This document shows positions 1 to 12,700 of a stretch of 64,000 bases of DNA, piece after piece. The stretch lies in assembly GCF_030463565.1 (NCBI RefSeq), contig NC_134643.1, positions 76,133,721 to 76,197,720 of the forward strand. Reading direction: 5' to 3'. This DNA comes from Pelecanus crispus. Taxonomy: Eukaryota > Chordata > Aves > Pelecaniformes > Pelecanidae. How positions within the stretch are numbered: position 1 is the stretch's first letter; every line of letters starts with the position of its first letter. The position numbers and the translations under genes are program-made. The notes beneath the pieces are model-generated. The model saw nothing but the letters and a program-made list of their open reading frames with translations. It searched no databases and was not told the origin of the DNA.

Positions 1-2890
1 TGGTGGCTCATAAGTCTGAAGACTTTTCTACAAAATGTGAAATCATGAGAGAGACCCTAAAACTGTCTAAGATGCATTAGTCCATCAGCAGCGAAACTGG
101 GAAAAATGTGGGTATTCACACGTTTAGAAACTGTGCTTGTCCTCTACATTGTGTTGTTTCTCATAAATGTAAAATGTTTGAAAAAAAAAAAAATCACACT
201 TGAGCATAGAACGTGCTTTGAGCATAGTTTTCAAAGAGATGAGGGGGATGGCCTTATCTTGTAAAGTAAAATAGGAAAAAAAAAGCAATAGCTAGCACAT
301 CTACATTACCATATGGGCTTGAGAGATATTAGTTACACTACAAGAATTCAACCCCATAAACAGAGAAAAATAATTGTAACAAAAGGAGCTGAACAAGTGC
401 AATCAGAAACAAAACAGCAATGTTGACGCTGAGAATGAGAATCGTAAGTTAGCAGCAAGATATTATTTACCCAAGGGCAAAATCTTTTCATCAGATCAAG
501 GATGCAAATATCAAAATCTGAAGTGATGGAACAGCTTCAGATATAGAAAGATGTCTGTCTTCAATGTCTCTAGATGCCAGATCTGTGTTGCACTCTCACT
601 GGGACAAGCACACTGGACAACTAGGAAATGACTTAGCTGGTAAATGGGTTTGGTTTTTTTTGACCTGCTACGTTCAAATGCCCACTACTGCTCTTGATCA
701 TAACTGTCAAGTAGATAAAAATGCAGTCTATCCAAGGTGTCATAAATGAGGAAGAGTATGTTCAGCAGAGAAGTTCAAATTTCCAAATTCTAGGCAGTAC
801 TTTAATGACTACAAAGTAAATGAGAATATTTAAAGTGTTTAACAATGTATGAGCTACCTATACAGACTTGTAACTGTGGATATATATGTCTCAAAGAAAA
901 TGTTGTCATACAAGTACACAGAAAGAACAAAAACTGGTTCCAAAGAAGCCAATGGCAAAACTCCCATTGACTTCACCAGAGTCAAGATTAGCACTATAGT
1001 ATGTTTTGCAGCTCTCTGTTTCAGGAAGATAAAAAAAATACTTGTTCAATCCTAGTGTTCTTTAGGCTTCTCTGCTTATATCTCATTGCCAGTGTTAAGG
1101 GCAGATATTTTCACTGGCCTTTGAGTGGCATGCCCATGAAGACAGGGCTTATACCACCTGCAGTCACCCACCCTCTCTCTTCCACCTCCGATCACCCCGT
1201 GTTCACCTCCCTTCTGAGCCAGTACTACCCAGTCGTTCCAGAGCCACTGCAGCTGACATATAGGAAACTAGGACATGGTAGGCATGCAATTTATGTGGGC
1301 TCCTCCATGCAGCAGAACTGCAATAGTTAGCAGGTCAGACTAGGATGGAGAGACGTCCCATATAACACTCATGCGTATAGTCAGAAAATACCACCATTCC
1401 CAAAGGGGGTATTTGCTCAAAGACAGACCTGCCTCACTCACTATATGAAAAGTTTAAAAAAAAAAAAAACCAAACCACTACGTATGAAGCTCTCCAATTC
1501 TACTCTAAATTCTATCTAAAAAGAAGATAGGATTTTTTGCAAGAATTACACGACTCATCCCTTCTGTCAGTTGCATTTAAAATACCATTGACTGAAGAGC
1601 ACAAGCAAGAACCACTGACTTTTATTATAACTAACAGTACAACATCTCATATAAGATGTACGTACACTATTTAAGGCTAACTCTCCTAAGCTTCCCCATG
1701 AAACATATAAAAACATGACAATAGCTTTTCAAGTTATAAAGTGTTTAGATGTTACTGAAAGAGGCAATCACATTCTGATCTCTTAAAAAAAAAAAGTGTG
1801 GAGAAGATGTTTGATTATCTGCATAAATCTGGCATATTTTTCCTGAGATACGAAAGATAAAACTTTCCCTCTTCCTCTGAAGTCTTTTTTTTAAAATAGC
1901 ATCTTAAAGATTTTTGCACGTCCTTTCCTCCCCCTGCTTTGTAAAAGAACATAAGTATCCTAGGATTGCTGAGTTTAGAACATGTGAATTATAGAGGATC
2001 TTTAAGTCTTCACAGCAGCTGTTTTTCAAGCGTTGTTCTTAAATCATAAAAGATAGAATAAAATGAAAAAAAATCAGAGCTCCAGGAAGAAAGTGTATTT
2101 GATCCTGCAAGATACATTTCAGGAAAGCACTTAAGAATCTTCTTAATTAATTGGGATTATTCACTTCTGCAAAAGGAGGTGTCTGCCTAAATACTTAGCT
2201 GGACTAGGCTGGAGTCCTAGCTGGAGCTCTGTAATCCTGATATCTTCCATTCCTGATGGTCCTCATCTTGTAGAAAATACTGCTGCAACACCGTATCAGC
2301 AACATAGGAGGGGAAAATTATTTTTTTAATTATAAAAACTGAAATGAAGCCGTTTTCACTCTCTCACACTGAGAAACACTAGAGCATGGGCAATGCCAAG
2401 AAGTCCATCCAGCTGTTAGGTCCAGGATCCATTGTGATGCCAGGGAGGACACCAAGTCCTCCTTACGCCTCCAGGTTTCTTCCTTGGTGGGCAGCCATGC
2501 ACTTGCAATGTTTGTGCCTGTTTGTACCCTTCTGGATCTGACAGTGATCAGTGTCTCCATGCTGTCCCACCTCTGCAAGTCATTGGGATTTGTTCACAGT
2601 TCTTTGCCTGTGCAGCTGGGTGTCCTGTGAAACTGCAGGTAGATGTGGTAGGGCCTTGATGGGCTGCTGGCCTGCAAGCCACCAACACATGTGTTTGTAG
2701 AGCCTTTCCCTGCTGTGTTTCCCTTCTGCAGCCACCACACCCAGACATTGCCATCCCAATCTTAGCCTTTCCCTTACATTTCTCTGTACTACCTCAGGCT
2801 TGGATTTCTGATGCAATGAAGAACAAATATCATCCCTCTCAACTCTTTATTTTTCATCTGGCTGATCCCACAACACACCACTGCAAAGCA

Positions 2891-2918
2891 GGGGGAGGGT
2901 GAGGAGGGGGAGGCAGGG
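2891..2918 (+). other. G-quadruplex motif
   Basis: Four G runs (5, 3, 5, 3) are separated by loops of 1, 6 and 5 bases, fitting the G3+N1-7 pattern. It lies in a purine-rich tract (2885-2940). Confidence 0.55.
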
Positions 2919-4599
2919 ATGGAGAGAGAGGGAAAAAGAAAATCCAGACTAACTAACCTCTCTCTCAGATGGCAAAGCTGAGGTAGACCTAAGTGCCAAA
3001 GCCTGGAGGCTGATGGGTAGAAGGTGCTGTAGCCTGGCAGAAAATACCTGCTGCGTTGCCAGTAGGGGACCGGAGACATATAGCCACCATACCATAGCTA
3101 CAGCAACAGAGAGCCCACTCTAACCTAGGCAAACCTTATTTTCCTTAATTGTATTTCTTTACCTGACAGTTCTGCTATTGGCATAAGCTACTGTTTTTCT
3201 TACCAAATTGAAAGAAGGAGCTTCTCTCCCATAAGGAAGTGTTGATAAGCTTGAATGCCCTGAATTTGCAGAACAGAAAGCTATCCAAAACATACAAATG
3301 GATATGCATGACCAAAAGCAATAGCAAGGATAGTCTTATAGCACCAAAGATGTGTATCTCACTGTGCTGGACCTCAGCCTTCCTCTTTCCTGTTTTCCTA
3401 AGTCGCAAGATTTTAGCTTTAGCACTTCATTTCTAGCTTGTGAGGGAGGATATGTGGAAAGGGCTCCTCTCCCCACACAGTGAATATAGAAGAAAAGGAG
3501 GTTTTTTACTGCTTGCTTTTCCTTTGTCCTATAAATGCAGCATGACATTTGTTGGCCTGTTATCATCAACAGCCAAAATCCCAGGGGTCTCAAAAGCAAC
3601 TTGAGGAAACTTAGCATTGAGAACAGGTCAGGGGGGCTTCCTGGAGCACAGACTCAAAGAGCGTTGGCTGTTCTGTATGCATCTACATTTAGCCTTTTTG
3701 CTTGACTTGTGATCTCAAATTCTGGGAGCCGATACATAATAAACCAAAGCAGCTGGAGAAAGCTCTTCCTGGATTATGCCCAAGTGGAGCAGTTGCATGA
3801 AGGATTTCAGCAGCTTCCAAGGAAGAAGTTCAAAGACATCAAGGCGTGTGACAACTCTGGCAAGCTGCTGCAGTCTCCTTAGTGGAAAATTATGTTGAAT
3901 ATGAACTGTTGGAAAAAGTGTCTCTTTCTCTTACATACAGAAGACAATACAATTTATACCAGTGAGTTTAATCGTACAATTCCCTCATCAAAGAAGCCGG
4001 AGCGCCAACGTACAAGATCTTAATTTATCCCATTTCTAGTTATAAAACCTAATAATTTATGTTTATAAAATAATATCAAGAATCTTTACACAAATTTGGT
4101 GCAAATAAGCGTAAACAGGTATAGCTCCACTGTAGTCAGGGTTACTAAACCGATGTGCAAATGCTTACTGGTTACAAAGCAAAAATACGTGCAGAAGCCC
4201 ACACTGGAAACTCTAGGGACAAACAGGATCAAGCGCTCTTTTCAGCTACACAGCTGGATAGCAGATAAAATTTACTGACAGCAACACAATGATTGCAATT
4301 CAATGAGGTAACAAAGGCAGAATTTGGCCCATATATTTTTGTGTATATCATTAAGAATACAAATTCTTTGGCTATAAATAGAAGAGAAAGTCTTTAAACA
4401 GGAATTGTACAAAGGAAGTGTGTAGCATGATTGAATCAAGGAAGCCAGATCTTCTGCAGATGCAAATCAAAAGTAGCTTCACTGGAAAGCATGTAGCTGT
4501 GCTAATTTATAACAGTTGAAAATCTGGCTCTCAAACTGAATAGGAATCTCAGCAGCCTTCTTGGTGAGGATAACAATGGAGGTAGGATTTACAAAGGAA

Positions 4600-4690
4600 C
4601 TTTGCAATCTTCAGAGTGCTTTATGAACTAGTTACTTCTCCCAATACCCCTAAGGTACCCAAATCCCTGGTTACATTTCCGATGGTATCT
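4600..4690 (+). repeat. Possible MIR/L3-like relic
   Basis: AATCTTCAGAGTGCTTTATGA followed by CTCCCAATACCCCTAAGGTA resembles the 5' half of the same consensus (CAAAGTGCTTTACAAA ... CAACACCCCTGTGAGGTA). Weak and short. Confidence 0.35.
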
Positions 4691-5007
4691 CAGCTTTGAA
4701 TATAAGAGGAAGATGCTACCAGGCTTGACAAAAATAAAAATGTGTTCACATGTGTATATGCACACGAATTCCTCCCTATTAGTCACAAACAGTATTTCCT
4801 GACTTTTAAAAATTACACCTCCAACACCTGGCTTCCACTCAAACTACCTGCTCTTTCCTAGAGTCCTGTATTCCCCAGCAACAGGTGGCTTTCATTGGGA
4901 GAGCACCCTTCACTCTCTCATACAAATACTTTACCTGTACTGCCAGTAAGAAGAGCTCTTATCTCTTAATGAAGATTGTGCTTCTAGGATATGGATCCTG
5001 AAATTGC

Positions 5008-5031
5008 GGGACAGGGGGTGGGGGTGTCGGG
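5008..5031 (+). other. G-quadruplex motif
   Basis: GGG, GGGGG, GGGGG and GGG are separated by loops of 3, 1 and 4 bases. This compact arrangement is predicted to be stable. Surroundings are AT-rich and no promoter is recognised. Confidence 0.6.
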
Positions 5032-5554
5032 AAATTACTTTTCCCTGCCTGCCTTTCATGGACTGCTAATGGTCCGTGGCAGTATTCCTTCTTAGAGAAG
5101 GCTCCTCCTCAGAGCCTGTGAGCCAGCTCGGCTCTGCCCCCGCTTTCCTCTTTCTCCCACCCTGCAAGCGATCCTTGCACATGCAGCAAAGGCCAACAAT
5201 GCGCCTGTTCTCCTGGGCAAAACTCCACCCTCTACAAGTCACTCTCCCTGTTATGGTTAAATGTCAGAAGCATTTTCATTTTTTTAGCTTGGTGGGCTTT
5301 TTCTTCCCCACCTATTTCTGAGCTAAACCATAACCACTGGAATGGAGGAAGATCAGGTTTCCTTAAACGAAATGCCAGGTGCCTGCAAGACATTGTATTC
5401 TTACAGAAAATAGTATGCGGAACAGAAAGACCACCAGACTAAAAATTTAGTCAACGAGTGAACAAGCCCTTAAAATGCAAGTCCAAAAGGTATATTTGTA
5501 TTACCTGCATAGCAAACAAATTATAATTCTAACTTCAGCCGGTCATAACCAAAA

Positions 5555-5629
5555 AAGACAAATGTAGGATATTATTGTACAATGCTGGATTAATGGCTCA
5601 GGCATAGGATAATATCCTACATGTGTCTT
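5555..5629. other. 75-base hairpin, 21-bp stem
   Basis: The left arm 5555-5575 (AAGACAAATGTAGGATATTA then T) and right arm 5609-5629 are reverse complements with one mismatch (5561 against 5623). The loop 5576-5608 is 33 bases. The core of 14 pairs (ATGTAGGATATTAT) is perfect. The size would suit a pre-miRNA-like hairpin or the remains of a small inverted-repeat element. No known family is recognised. Confidence 0.6.
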
Positions 5630-6004
5630 AAAAAACTCCCAATGATGCAACTGTATAAACCCATAAAAAGGTTGTTATGGGATTCCTTACTTAATAGAAA
5701 TAATTAACCTTACTTTTCCAATTTTTGTTCCTTTAAGAGAATGTTTTACTAACTCAGGATTAAGACTATAAATATTCAGCCTGCCTGGTCATGTTGCCAT
5801 CTTAAGACAATAACTATAATTAGCAGTACTAAGTTCTTTTCCTGGAGGTGTTCATCCACTATCACATTTTAGGTGCCTTAATTAGCTACTGAGTAAAACG
5901 AAAAACTCATCTGAAGTATACCAGTAACAAACTACAGCATGAAATAATTAAACCCAGAATACATCATGTTTTGTTCTCTAAAATACTAAAAATATTATTA
6001 ATAA

Positions 6005-6160
6005 TACCTACTGTTTAAATAGCACTTCCTGATGCACAGATCTCAAAGGACTTTATAAAAGCAGGAAAAGTGGTGATATCCAACTTCCAGATACAGAAAC
6101 AAGGGCAATGTGAAGACGGTATGGGCCAAGGTGACCTAGCATGTTGGTAGCAAAATCATG
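6005..6160 (+). repeat. Ancient MIR/L3-like SINE relic
   Basis: CAGATCTCAAAGGACTTTATA, then CTTCCAGATACAGAAAC, then GGCCAAGGTGACCTAGCATG then GGCTTGAA follow the order of the amniote MIR/L3-type consensus (normally ACAGATGAGGAAACTGAGGC and GCCCAAGGTCACCTAGC). It is strongly diverged, so it is identified by pattern only. Confidence 0.5.
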
Positions 6161-7221
6161 GCTTGAAAAAAAACAGGCAAGAGAAAAATCAGAAGACTCC
6201 AGTCCTTACTGTTAGAGGGAGGATGGCAACAACACTACACTATTTCAGGTACCTGCATGGTAGTATCATTGAATCCATGCATGGCATATTTCCTACTTTA
6301 CCATCTCTGCCACATAAACCCTGTGGTAAGGACCCTATTCTGGAAGACAACCTTTCAGCTTTTATCACTCCAGATCTATAGACACTATGGGTACAGCAGC
6401 TGCACATTCTGGCTTACAGACTGTTACAGAGTATTGCATACCCAAAAGTGCCACACAAACAAATGAGACTTTGACTGCATCAACCCAGCTCTAACTGACC
6501 AGACTAACCTGGTGTGAGCTGGAAAAAAAAACAGTAGATGAACTTTGTTACATAAGTACTATTAACCTCATGCTTTTTCGACCACATCTGGGCCAAAGAC
6601 CAAAGAGTCATAAAAAACACAACACGTCCCTAAGCATGGAGAAAGTCAAAGACTTTGAGCTGGGCCTACAAAATTAGCAAAGCCATTGGTGTCTTATGCC
6701 AACAGTCTATTACAGAAAGCAATAGATACCTAAGACAGTAGCCATGGAGCAAGGGGGACACCATCTACATGTGTCTCATGCAGAAGGCTGAGCCTGAAGT
6801 GGACTCTCTACATTTAGGAATCAGGGCACTAGCTGGGACTCAACACATCAAACCATTGGAGCGAGGGTCCTGCTCCCTTTTATCTGTGATGTTGGTCTAA
6901 ACTGGTAGGGACTCTGATCCATGTAAGTATGTGGAATGGGTGAGTCAGGGAATGGAGCCTTGCAGGAAAAAAAGGAAAAAAAAAATCTTCAAATCATTTC
7001 AAGTACAAAATTTTAGATCATCACTGAGTGGTGTGGTTCTGTTCTTGTAGCCGCTCCATCCAATTCCCCATTACACAGTCACAGAAAGTGGTGCTCTGTT
7101 AGCTTATTCGGAGTCCGAGTACTCCCATCTTAGCACCTAAGTGGACTATTCCTACTTTATACAAAACGGACTTTTGCGAAAGAACATACTGAATGAAAAA
7201 GAAGGAAAGTCACTTCTTCAT

Positions 7222-8362
7222 AGGGCTTTCAGTGTTTCCCATAAAATTTTTGGACAAGTTGATGAAGTACAGGTTACATAAATGGACAGTGAGGTGGACT
7301 GAAAACTGGCCAGACTGCTGGGTTCAGGGGGTCATAGTCAGCAACTCAAAATCCAGATGGAGACCAGTCACTAGTGCTGTGCCCCAAGGAGGTCAGTACG
7401 AGGGCCAATACTATTTAACATCTTCATTAGTGACCTGGATGATAGGGCACACTGCCCTCAACAAGCCTGTGGTTGATACAGAACTGGAAGGAGTAGTTGA
7501 TAGACCAGATGGTTGTGCTGCCATTCAGAGGGACCTCAAGAGGCAAGAGAAATGGGCAGAGAGGAACCCCATGAAGTTCAAAGGGAAATGCAGAGTCCAC
7601 CAGCACCTGAGGAGAAATAACCCGATGCACCAGTACAGAGTAAGGACCAATCAGCTGGAAAGCAGATCTGCAGAAAAAGGTTTGGGGTCCTGGTAGACAA
7701 GTTTACCAGGAGCCAGCAATGAATGCAGCTTTACAAAAAGGCCAACAGCATCCTGGGCTGCATTAAGAAGAGTGTTGCCAGCAGGTCAAGGGAGGTGATC
7801 CTTCCACCTCAGCTTGGCATCAGTGAGACCACATCTGGAGTGGTGGGTACAGTTCTGGGGTCCCCAGTACAAGAGATATGGATTTACAGGAGCAAGACCA
7901 GCAAAGGGCTAGGATTAAGGGAGCGGAGCACCTCTCATACAAAGAGAGTCCAAGAGCTGAGACTCTTCCCCCTAAAGAACAGGCGACTTGAGGGAGTGGT
8001 GGGTGGATCCGATCAGTGTGTATAAATACCTGATGAGGTGAGTAAAGAAAACCGAGCCAGACTCTTCTCAGTAATAGCCAGTGAAAAGGCAAGAAGCAAT
8101 GGGCATGGTGAAATACAAGAAATTCCATTTAAACATAAGCAGTTCTTTTGTTGTTGTTGTTGTTTTTCTAATATGAGGATGATCAAACACTAGAAGAGGT
8201 TTCCAGAGGGTCTGTGGAGTCTCCATCCTTGGAGATACGCAAAATCTGACTGGATACAGTCCCAAGCAACCTCTTTTGGCTGGCTCTGCTTTGAGCATGG
8301 AGGCTGGACAAGAAAAATCTTTGAGGTCCCTTCCAACCTCAACCATTCTGTCATTTATGGTA
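7222..8362 (+). mobile_element. Decayed CR1 LINE, 3' 1.1 kb
   Basis: Reading along the plus strand, recognisable CR1 ORF2 pieces occur in order. These are TCAGTGTTTCCCATAAAAT then GGACAAGTTGATGAAGTAC, ATGGACAGTGAGGTGGACTG, ATCTTCATTAGTGACCTGGA, peptides AAIQRDLKRQEKWAERN and KKANSILGCIKKSVASRSRE, and ELRLFPLKNRRLEG. It ends AGGTCCCTTCCAACCTCAAC then ATTCTGTCATTTATGG, a degenerate CR1 terminus. Several frameshifts and deletions (for example around 7815-7880 and 8000) break the frame. The copy therefore cannot make protein. The upstream border is approximate. Confidence 0.92.
8145..8166 (+). repeat. Short GTT microsatellite inside the CR1 copy
   Basis: About five GTT units (TTTGTTGTTGTTGTTGTTTT) interrupt the decayed CR1 copy between its coding part and 3' UTR. 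Confidence 0.7.
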
Positions 8363-9739
8363 TTCCTAAATCCTGTGGTCATTTGATATTGTTTTCCCAC
8401 TGTTGCCTCCCTGAAGCGGCAATAAGTTATTTGTTATACCTACCCACAACCAGCTCCCTTCACCAGCAAGCTTCACCTTGAGTTTTAAAGAAAACCTGAG
8501 GTCAACAGAGCCTTGTTACTCTCTTGTGGTTTGTTTTTTTTTTTCCCCCCAGTTTCAGAATAAACCCTCTAATAGTGAATGTTGCAACAATGTTGCTTGC
8601 TTTGTTCTCTAAAAGAAGGTAAAAGAGCCCAAATAGCTTTACTTTGTGGTTGAAAGTGCACTGGGTTCAGCTGTGAAGGCTGGTTTCAGGAAGTGCCATT
8701 GAGACAATGAGGGTTAATTACCAGGTTTCTGCATGGGTTGTGATGACAAGTGGCCTCCGCTCTCTTTTAAACAGACTCTGCTTCTTAAACATACCAGTCA
8801 GGTGGAATATGGCAATGCCCCAGTTTTTACAATGTCAATCCAGAATTTACAAGTGAGTAATTAGCAGTGAACTTGCTATTTTGAAGGCAGGAGGGGGGTG
8901 AGAGGGTGGGGGTGTGTGTGGAAGAACATTTCTCCTTTCATAGAAATAACGTACAGAAGTTCCCAAGAGCTTGAAGTAACATGGAGAAGACTCAGAAAGA
9001 AAGAAAACATTTTTTTTTTCCCCTCCTCTGCTGTTGGGAGAAAGTAATACATGGCACCCTTTCAGAGGCTGCAGGTCCCTTCTACTGGTATTTCTAGCTA
9101 GGGCATGGGGAAGTCCCCATTTTGCTCCTCCTCAACCTCAGTTCCCATATCGCCGAGGGGCAGGAAACCAGAGCTCTTCTCCCTTTCCCTTCCCTTAAGC
9201 CATGAGTCAATGGGAACAAGGGCAACCAGAGCAGCAAGGCCTTCATAAAGGAGAACAAAATGCTGTACCCTGTTTCTATCTCCACTTACTTTAGCCTGCC
9301 CACCATAAACTCATCTGATAAGGGTATGAGGTTTGTCTCTGACTAATCCCTGCCAGATAGCCCAAGTCATTCTTGGTCTAAGCAGAGAAATAAAAAACTA
9401 TTTTGGTAGCTACACAGCTCAATGTTTTACAGAGATATCAGCATTAACCCCCAACAACTAGCTCACCATGAAGACCAGTGTGCTCACATCAGCATGGCGT
9501 GCTTCCAGGTCCACAGATCCATGCTAATGAGCATATATTTCTTTCAGAGCCTCAGTAAGAACCTCTGGGCAGTACGATATAGACTTTTGCAACTACCTCA
9601 ATGCATTTAAATCTTCTCCCTGTGGACATAACGTTATCAGTGAGATTGCTGCAAAATAGGTTCATTTTCTCTTGCTTAAAAAGAGGTGACCAAGAGGCAG
9701 AACTCTATTTTTATCTGCTTCCAAGAATTATTTTAAAAC

Positions 9740-9775
9740 TTGATTTTCAGTTTACTCCTCTGTGAAATGGGTCTA
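9740..9775 (-). repeat. Possible MIR core fragment
   Basis: TCAGTTTACTCCTCTGTGAA then ATGGG closely resembles the reverse complement of the MIR core (TCAGTTTCCTCATCTGTAAAATGGG). Only about 30 bases are recognisable. Confidence 0.4.
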
Positions 9776-12700
9776 AAAAAATGGGTCAGATCCTTAGCTC
9801 AAAATAGCTCCATAAACATCAGTACTTACCTTTGACGACAAGATACAAAACAGCGTTTTCATAGTAAAGAAAGAATATAAGATCACAGACAATAACTGCA
9901 TTATTTTAAGTATCTTCTGCTGGATTAAAGTGTATAGGTATGTCCATCACCTGACAGCACAATTTTATGTGGCCATGAAGAACAGTTTATTTGGAAGAGA
10001 AATTTAATAGAAAATGTCTTATCTTCTTGACAAATTATGTGCCACAAGCATTATTTTGTAATGGCTCATCCACTAAAGTAAGAATTTACAGCAGTTTAAT
10101 TCCCTGAGTTAAAGGGGAGAAAAATGTAAATGATGCTGCAAAGGTAACTGGGCTACCAAGAAGCAGATGGCTTTAATTACCTATTTACAGGATTGTTTAT
10201 ACTGGGAATTTGAAAAAGACACACAGCTTAGAAACAATACTCATTGTGAGAACACTCTGTACATTTTAATTAAGCCAGATTTTAAATGGGAATAAAAAGA
10301 GATTATTGAATGTTACCCGAAGTTAAATTGACACTTCAAAATTGTATGTGCCTTGCACACAAAGATTTAGTTATACCAGATGTGTACAAAGATACACAAA
10401 TCTGTACATGCTGAGCCCCTTCTTCATTTTTGCTCCTCTTGTTTCCTGCTGCTCCAGTCCTGCAAAGAGACCACAGCTGTGTGAAGCAGCATTACTGCAC
10501 ACAAGAGACAGGTTCACTGGGTCAAGTTTGTTTCTGGAACGCAGTAGGGTTCTCTCAGAGGTGAATTTAATTCCCGGTGCTGGACTCCAGCAGTCTGGGT
10601 CTGATCGTCCTTTCCCTGAGGATACTTTCATGATCCCAGAATTTGAAGCAGCGAAGTACCACCAGCCTCGACCAGGTGCTGAGCACCTGCTGGCCTGGCC
10701 CACCACTAACTTGGGATGAAGTTATGGTGGTAACACATTGAGCTGATCTAGCAGCTCACTGCTGCCAGCATGGGAGGACAAGCTTCCACCCAAAAGTGTT
10801 TCTGTCCTTTCTTTCCCACTCCCAGATGGTGTTGCCCATCTCCCATTACTTTTGTAGGTCCTCAGACCCCTTCCAATGTACATCACTAACCTGACAGAAA
10901 ACTAACTCAGCCAAAAGAAAAAAAGGAAAATGCTTTTTGCAGGGTGGCAATTTCTCACAAGCCCCAGACACAGCAGGAGGAGTGGGCAGGACCACGTGCT
11001 CACTGGGGGCAGCTTTGGGGGAAAGGCAGAACAGCAGCTGCAAGCACCAAGGCCTCCCTCTAGCAGATGCAAGTAAAGCTGCTGCACATGAAACCACAAC
11101 CTCAGACCAATTTCTGCAAAACAGTTTAAACAAGTGCAAAGCCCTGTAGGGCTGCCCAATATATTGATTCAAGTATGGATTGCTTCAGATCTTCTGTCCC
11201 ACTCATTCCTTACCAAGTGCTTTTACAGTCCAAACGTGGGCACACAGTCAACAGCAACCAAGTTTGCAGTAGCTAGCCAAACAGCATGAGAGTACAGGTC
11301 TTGTGCATGTTCTTTAGCGTGCTAAATCCCAAGCAAAAGGTGTTCATTTAGAGCACTTCAGCCTACACCACCTCTTCTACCTATTTACTAGATCAGTGTA
11401 AAATTACACTTTAAATTAAGCTGGTTAATGGATGCCAGGCATTATCTGCAACTCAGGGCAACAATGAGCACTTTTTTATAATCAAGATCAAACATAAGTA
11501 GCATAAACACACTAATAAATCAAGTGAGCAAATTACAACTGCAAAGAAAATATGCATAAGGAAGGGCTATTCAGCTTCAGTGACTCAGTACAAACAAACC
11601 CCTGGGGCAAAGAATAATTACAGTATACTGTCTACAAATGAATAGAATAACCCAATCAAGCCAAAATTCAAATGTATGGCAGAGGCTCTGAGGTGCTTCT
11701 AAGTCAGAAAGAGAGAAGACATATAGAAAGGTTTTGCATATGAGACAAATCAAGAGCAGCCGAAGCGCTACCTCTTCACCTCTCCTGGAAAAACTGAAAA
11801 TATACATAACTTCACAGAGAAGAAGCCTGAGCCAAGATACAGTACTACAAAGAGAAACAGTCACCAGGAATTGCCCTGGCAGTTTGTGGTATAACAACTT
11901 GTCCTCTGCAAATGACACCTGACATGAAATGGTTGTATCAGTCCTCAGAACAGTGGTGCAACACCAGAAATGGGAGGTAATAGCTCTTCAGGATTTCACA
12001 AGTCTGGACTGAAAAATTTCTTTTCTCAAGCTGCTGTATATTCTCAAAAGCTATTATGTAAAAAAAACCAGGTGAGACCACAGTCAATCTAAGCTCATAG
12101 ACACTGAGTTTTTCTGCCCTTGCAAACTCTTTGGACATGCCTGTGTCTCTTCCCTTGGGCTGCGACTGTAAAGTCTTTGGGACTGAGACCACATTTGTTT
12201 CCTAAGTGTGTACACTGTGAGGGTCTACTCACAGATGAGGTTATTACAACAACATGGATGTTCCTGTGAGGTGATATTTTAGGTGAGTTTAGATATCATT
12301 ACTGGTTAACAAGACATCAAAGGTCACCTGCAAATTCTTCACAAATTAGTTTTTTTTTAAATCCCATATATAAAAGCAAGAAAACAGAAAATTAAAACAG
12401 GAAAAACAAGAGTAACAAACATTCAAAGTTTAGCCTAGTATTTTTTCAGTTGCCAGTGAAAGCCATTACAGCAACAAGGGAATCTCACTTTTTCTTTCTC
12501 CTGTAAAATTTTCAATGATCCAACTTCCTCACATTGATATGAAGGACTGCAGAAGGTGCAAAGCCTCAAACCAAGTCCATTCTATGCTGTTAAAAACATG
12601 TCATAATTCCATGGAAAACCATCAAACTGCAACAGCGTGTGCCAGCTGGGGGCCTATTCTGTATGAAAAAAATCCTGGCCAAAAAGATGGAAGTGGCAGA

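Larger units (their letters stand above)
1..7221. other. Intergenic DNA, no gene recognised
   Basis: AT-rich unique sequence with A/T runs, two G-quadruplex motifs, the 75-base hairpin and MIR/L3-like relics listed separately. The stretch 2340-3080 is richer in GC and yields overlapping minus-strand frames of up to 96 codons without family features. No splice-linked exons were recognised. Confidence 0.7.

Noticed and set aside
7193-8025. Two plus-strand open frames that could be taken as host genes
   Set aside because: They translate into CR1 ORF2 pieces (RDLKRQEKWAERN, SILGCIKKSVASRSRE) and are parts of one broken retroelement.
8885-8925. G-rich stretch considered as a G-quadruplex
   Set aside because: Only three G runs of three or more are properly separated, so the canonical pattern is not met.
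10342-10719. 125-codon plus-strand open frame
   Set aside because: An equally long minus-strand frame overlaps it. No family features or splice partners are seen.
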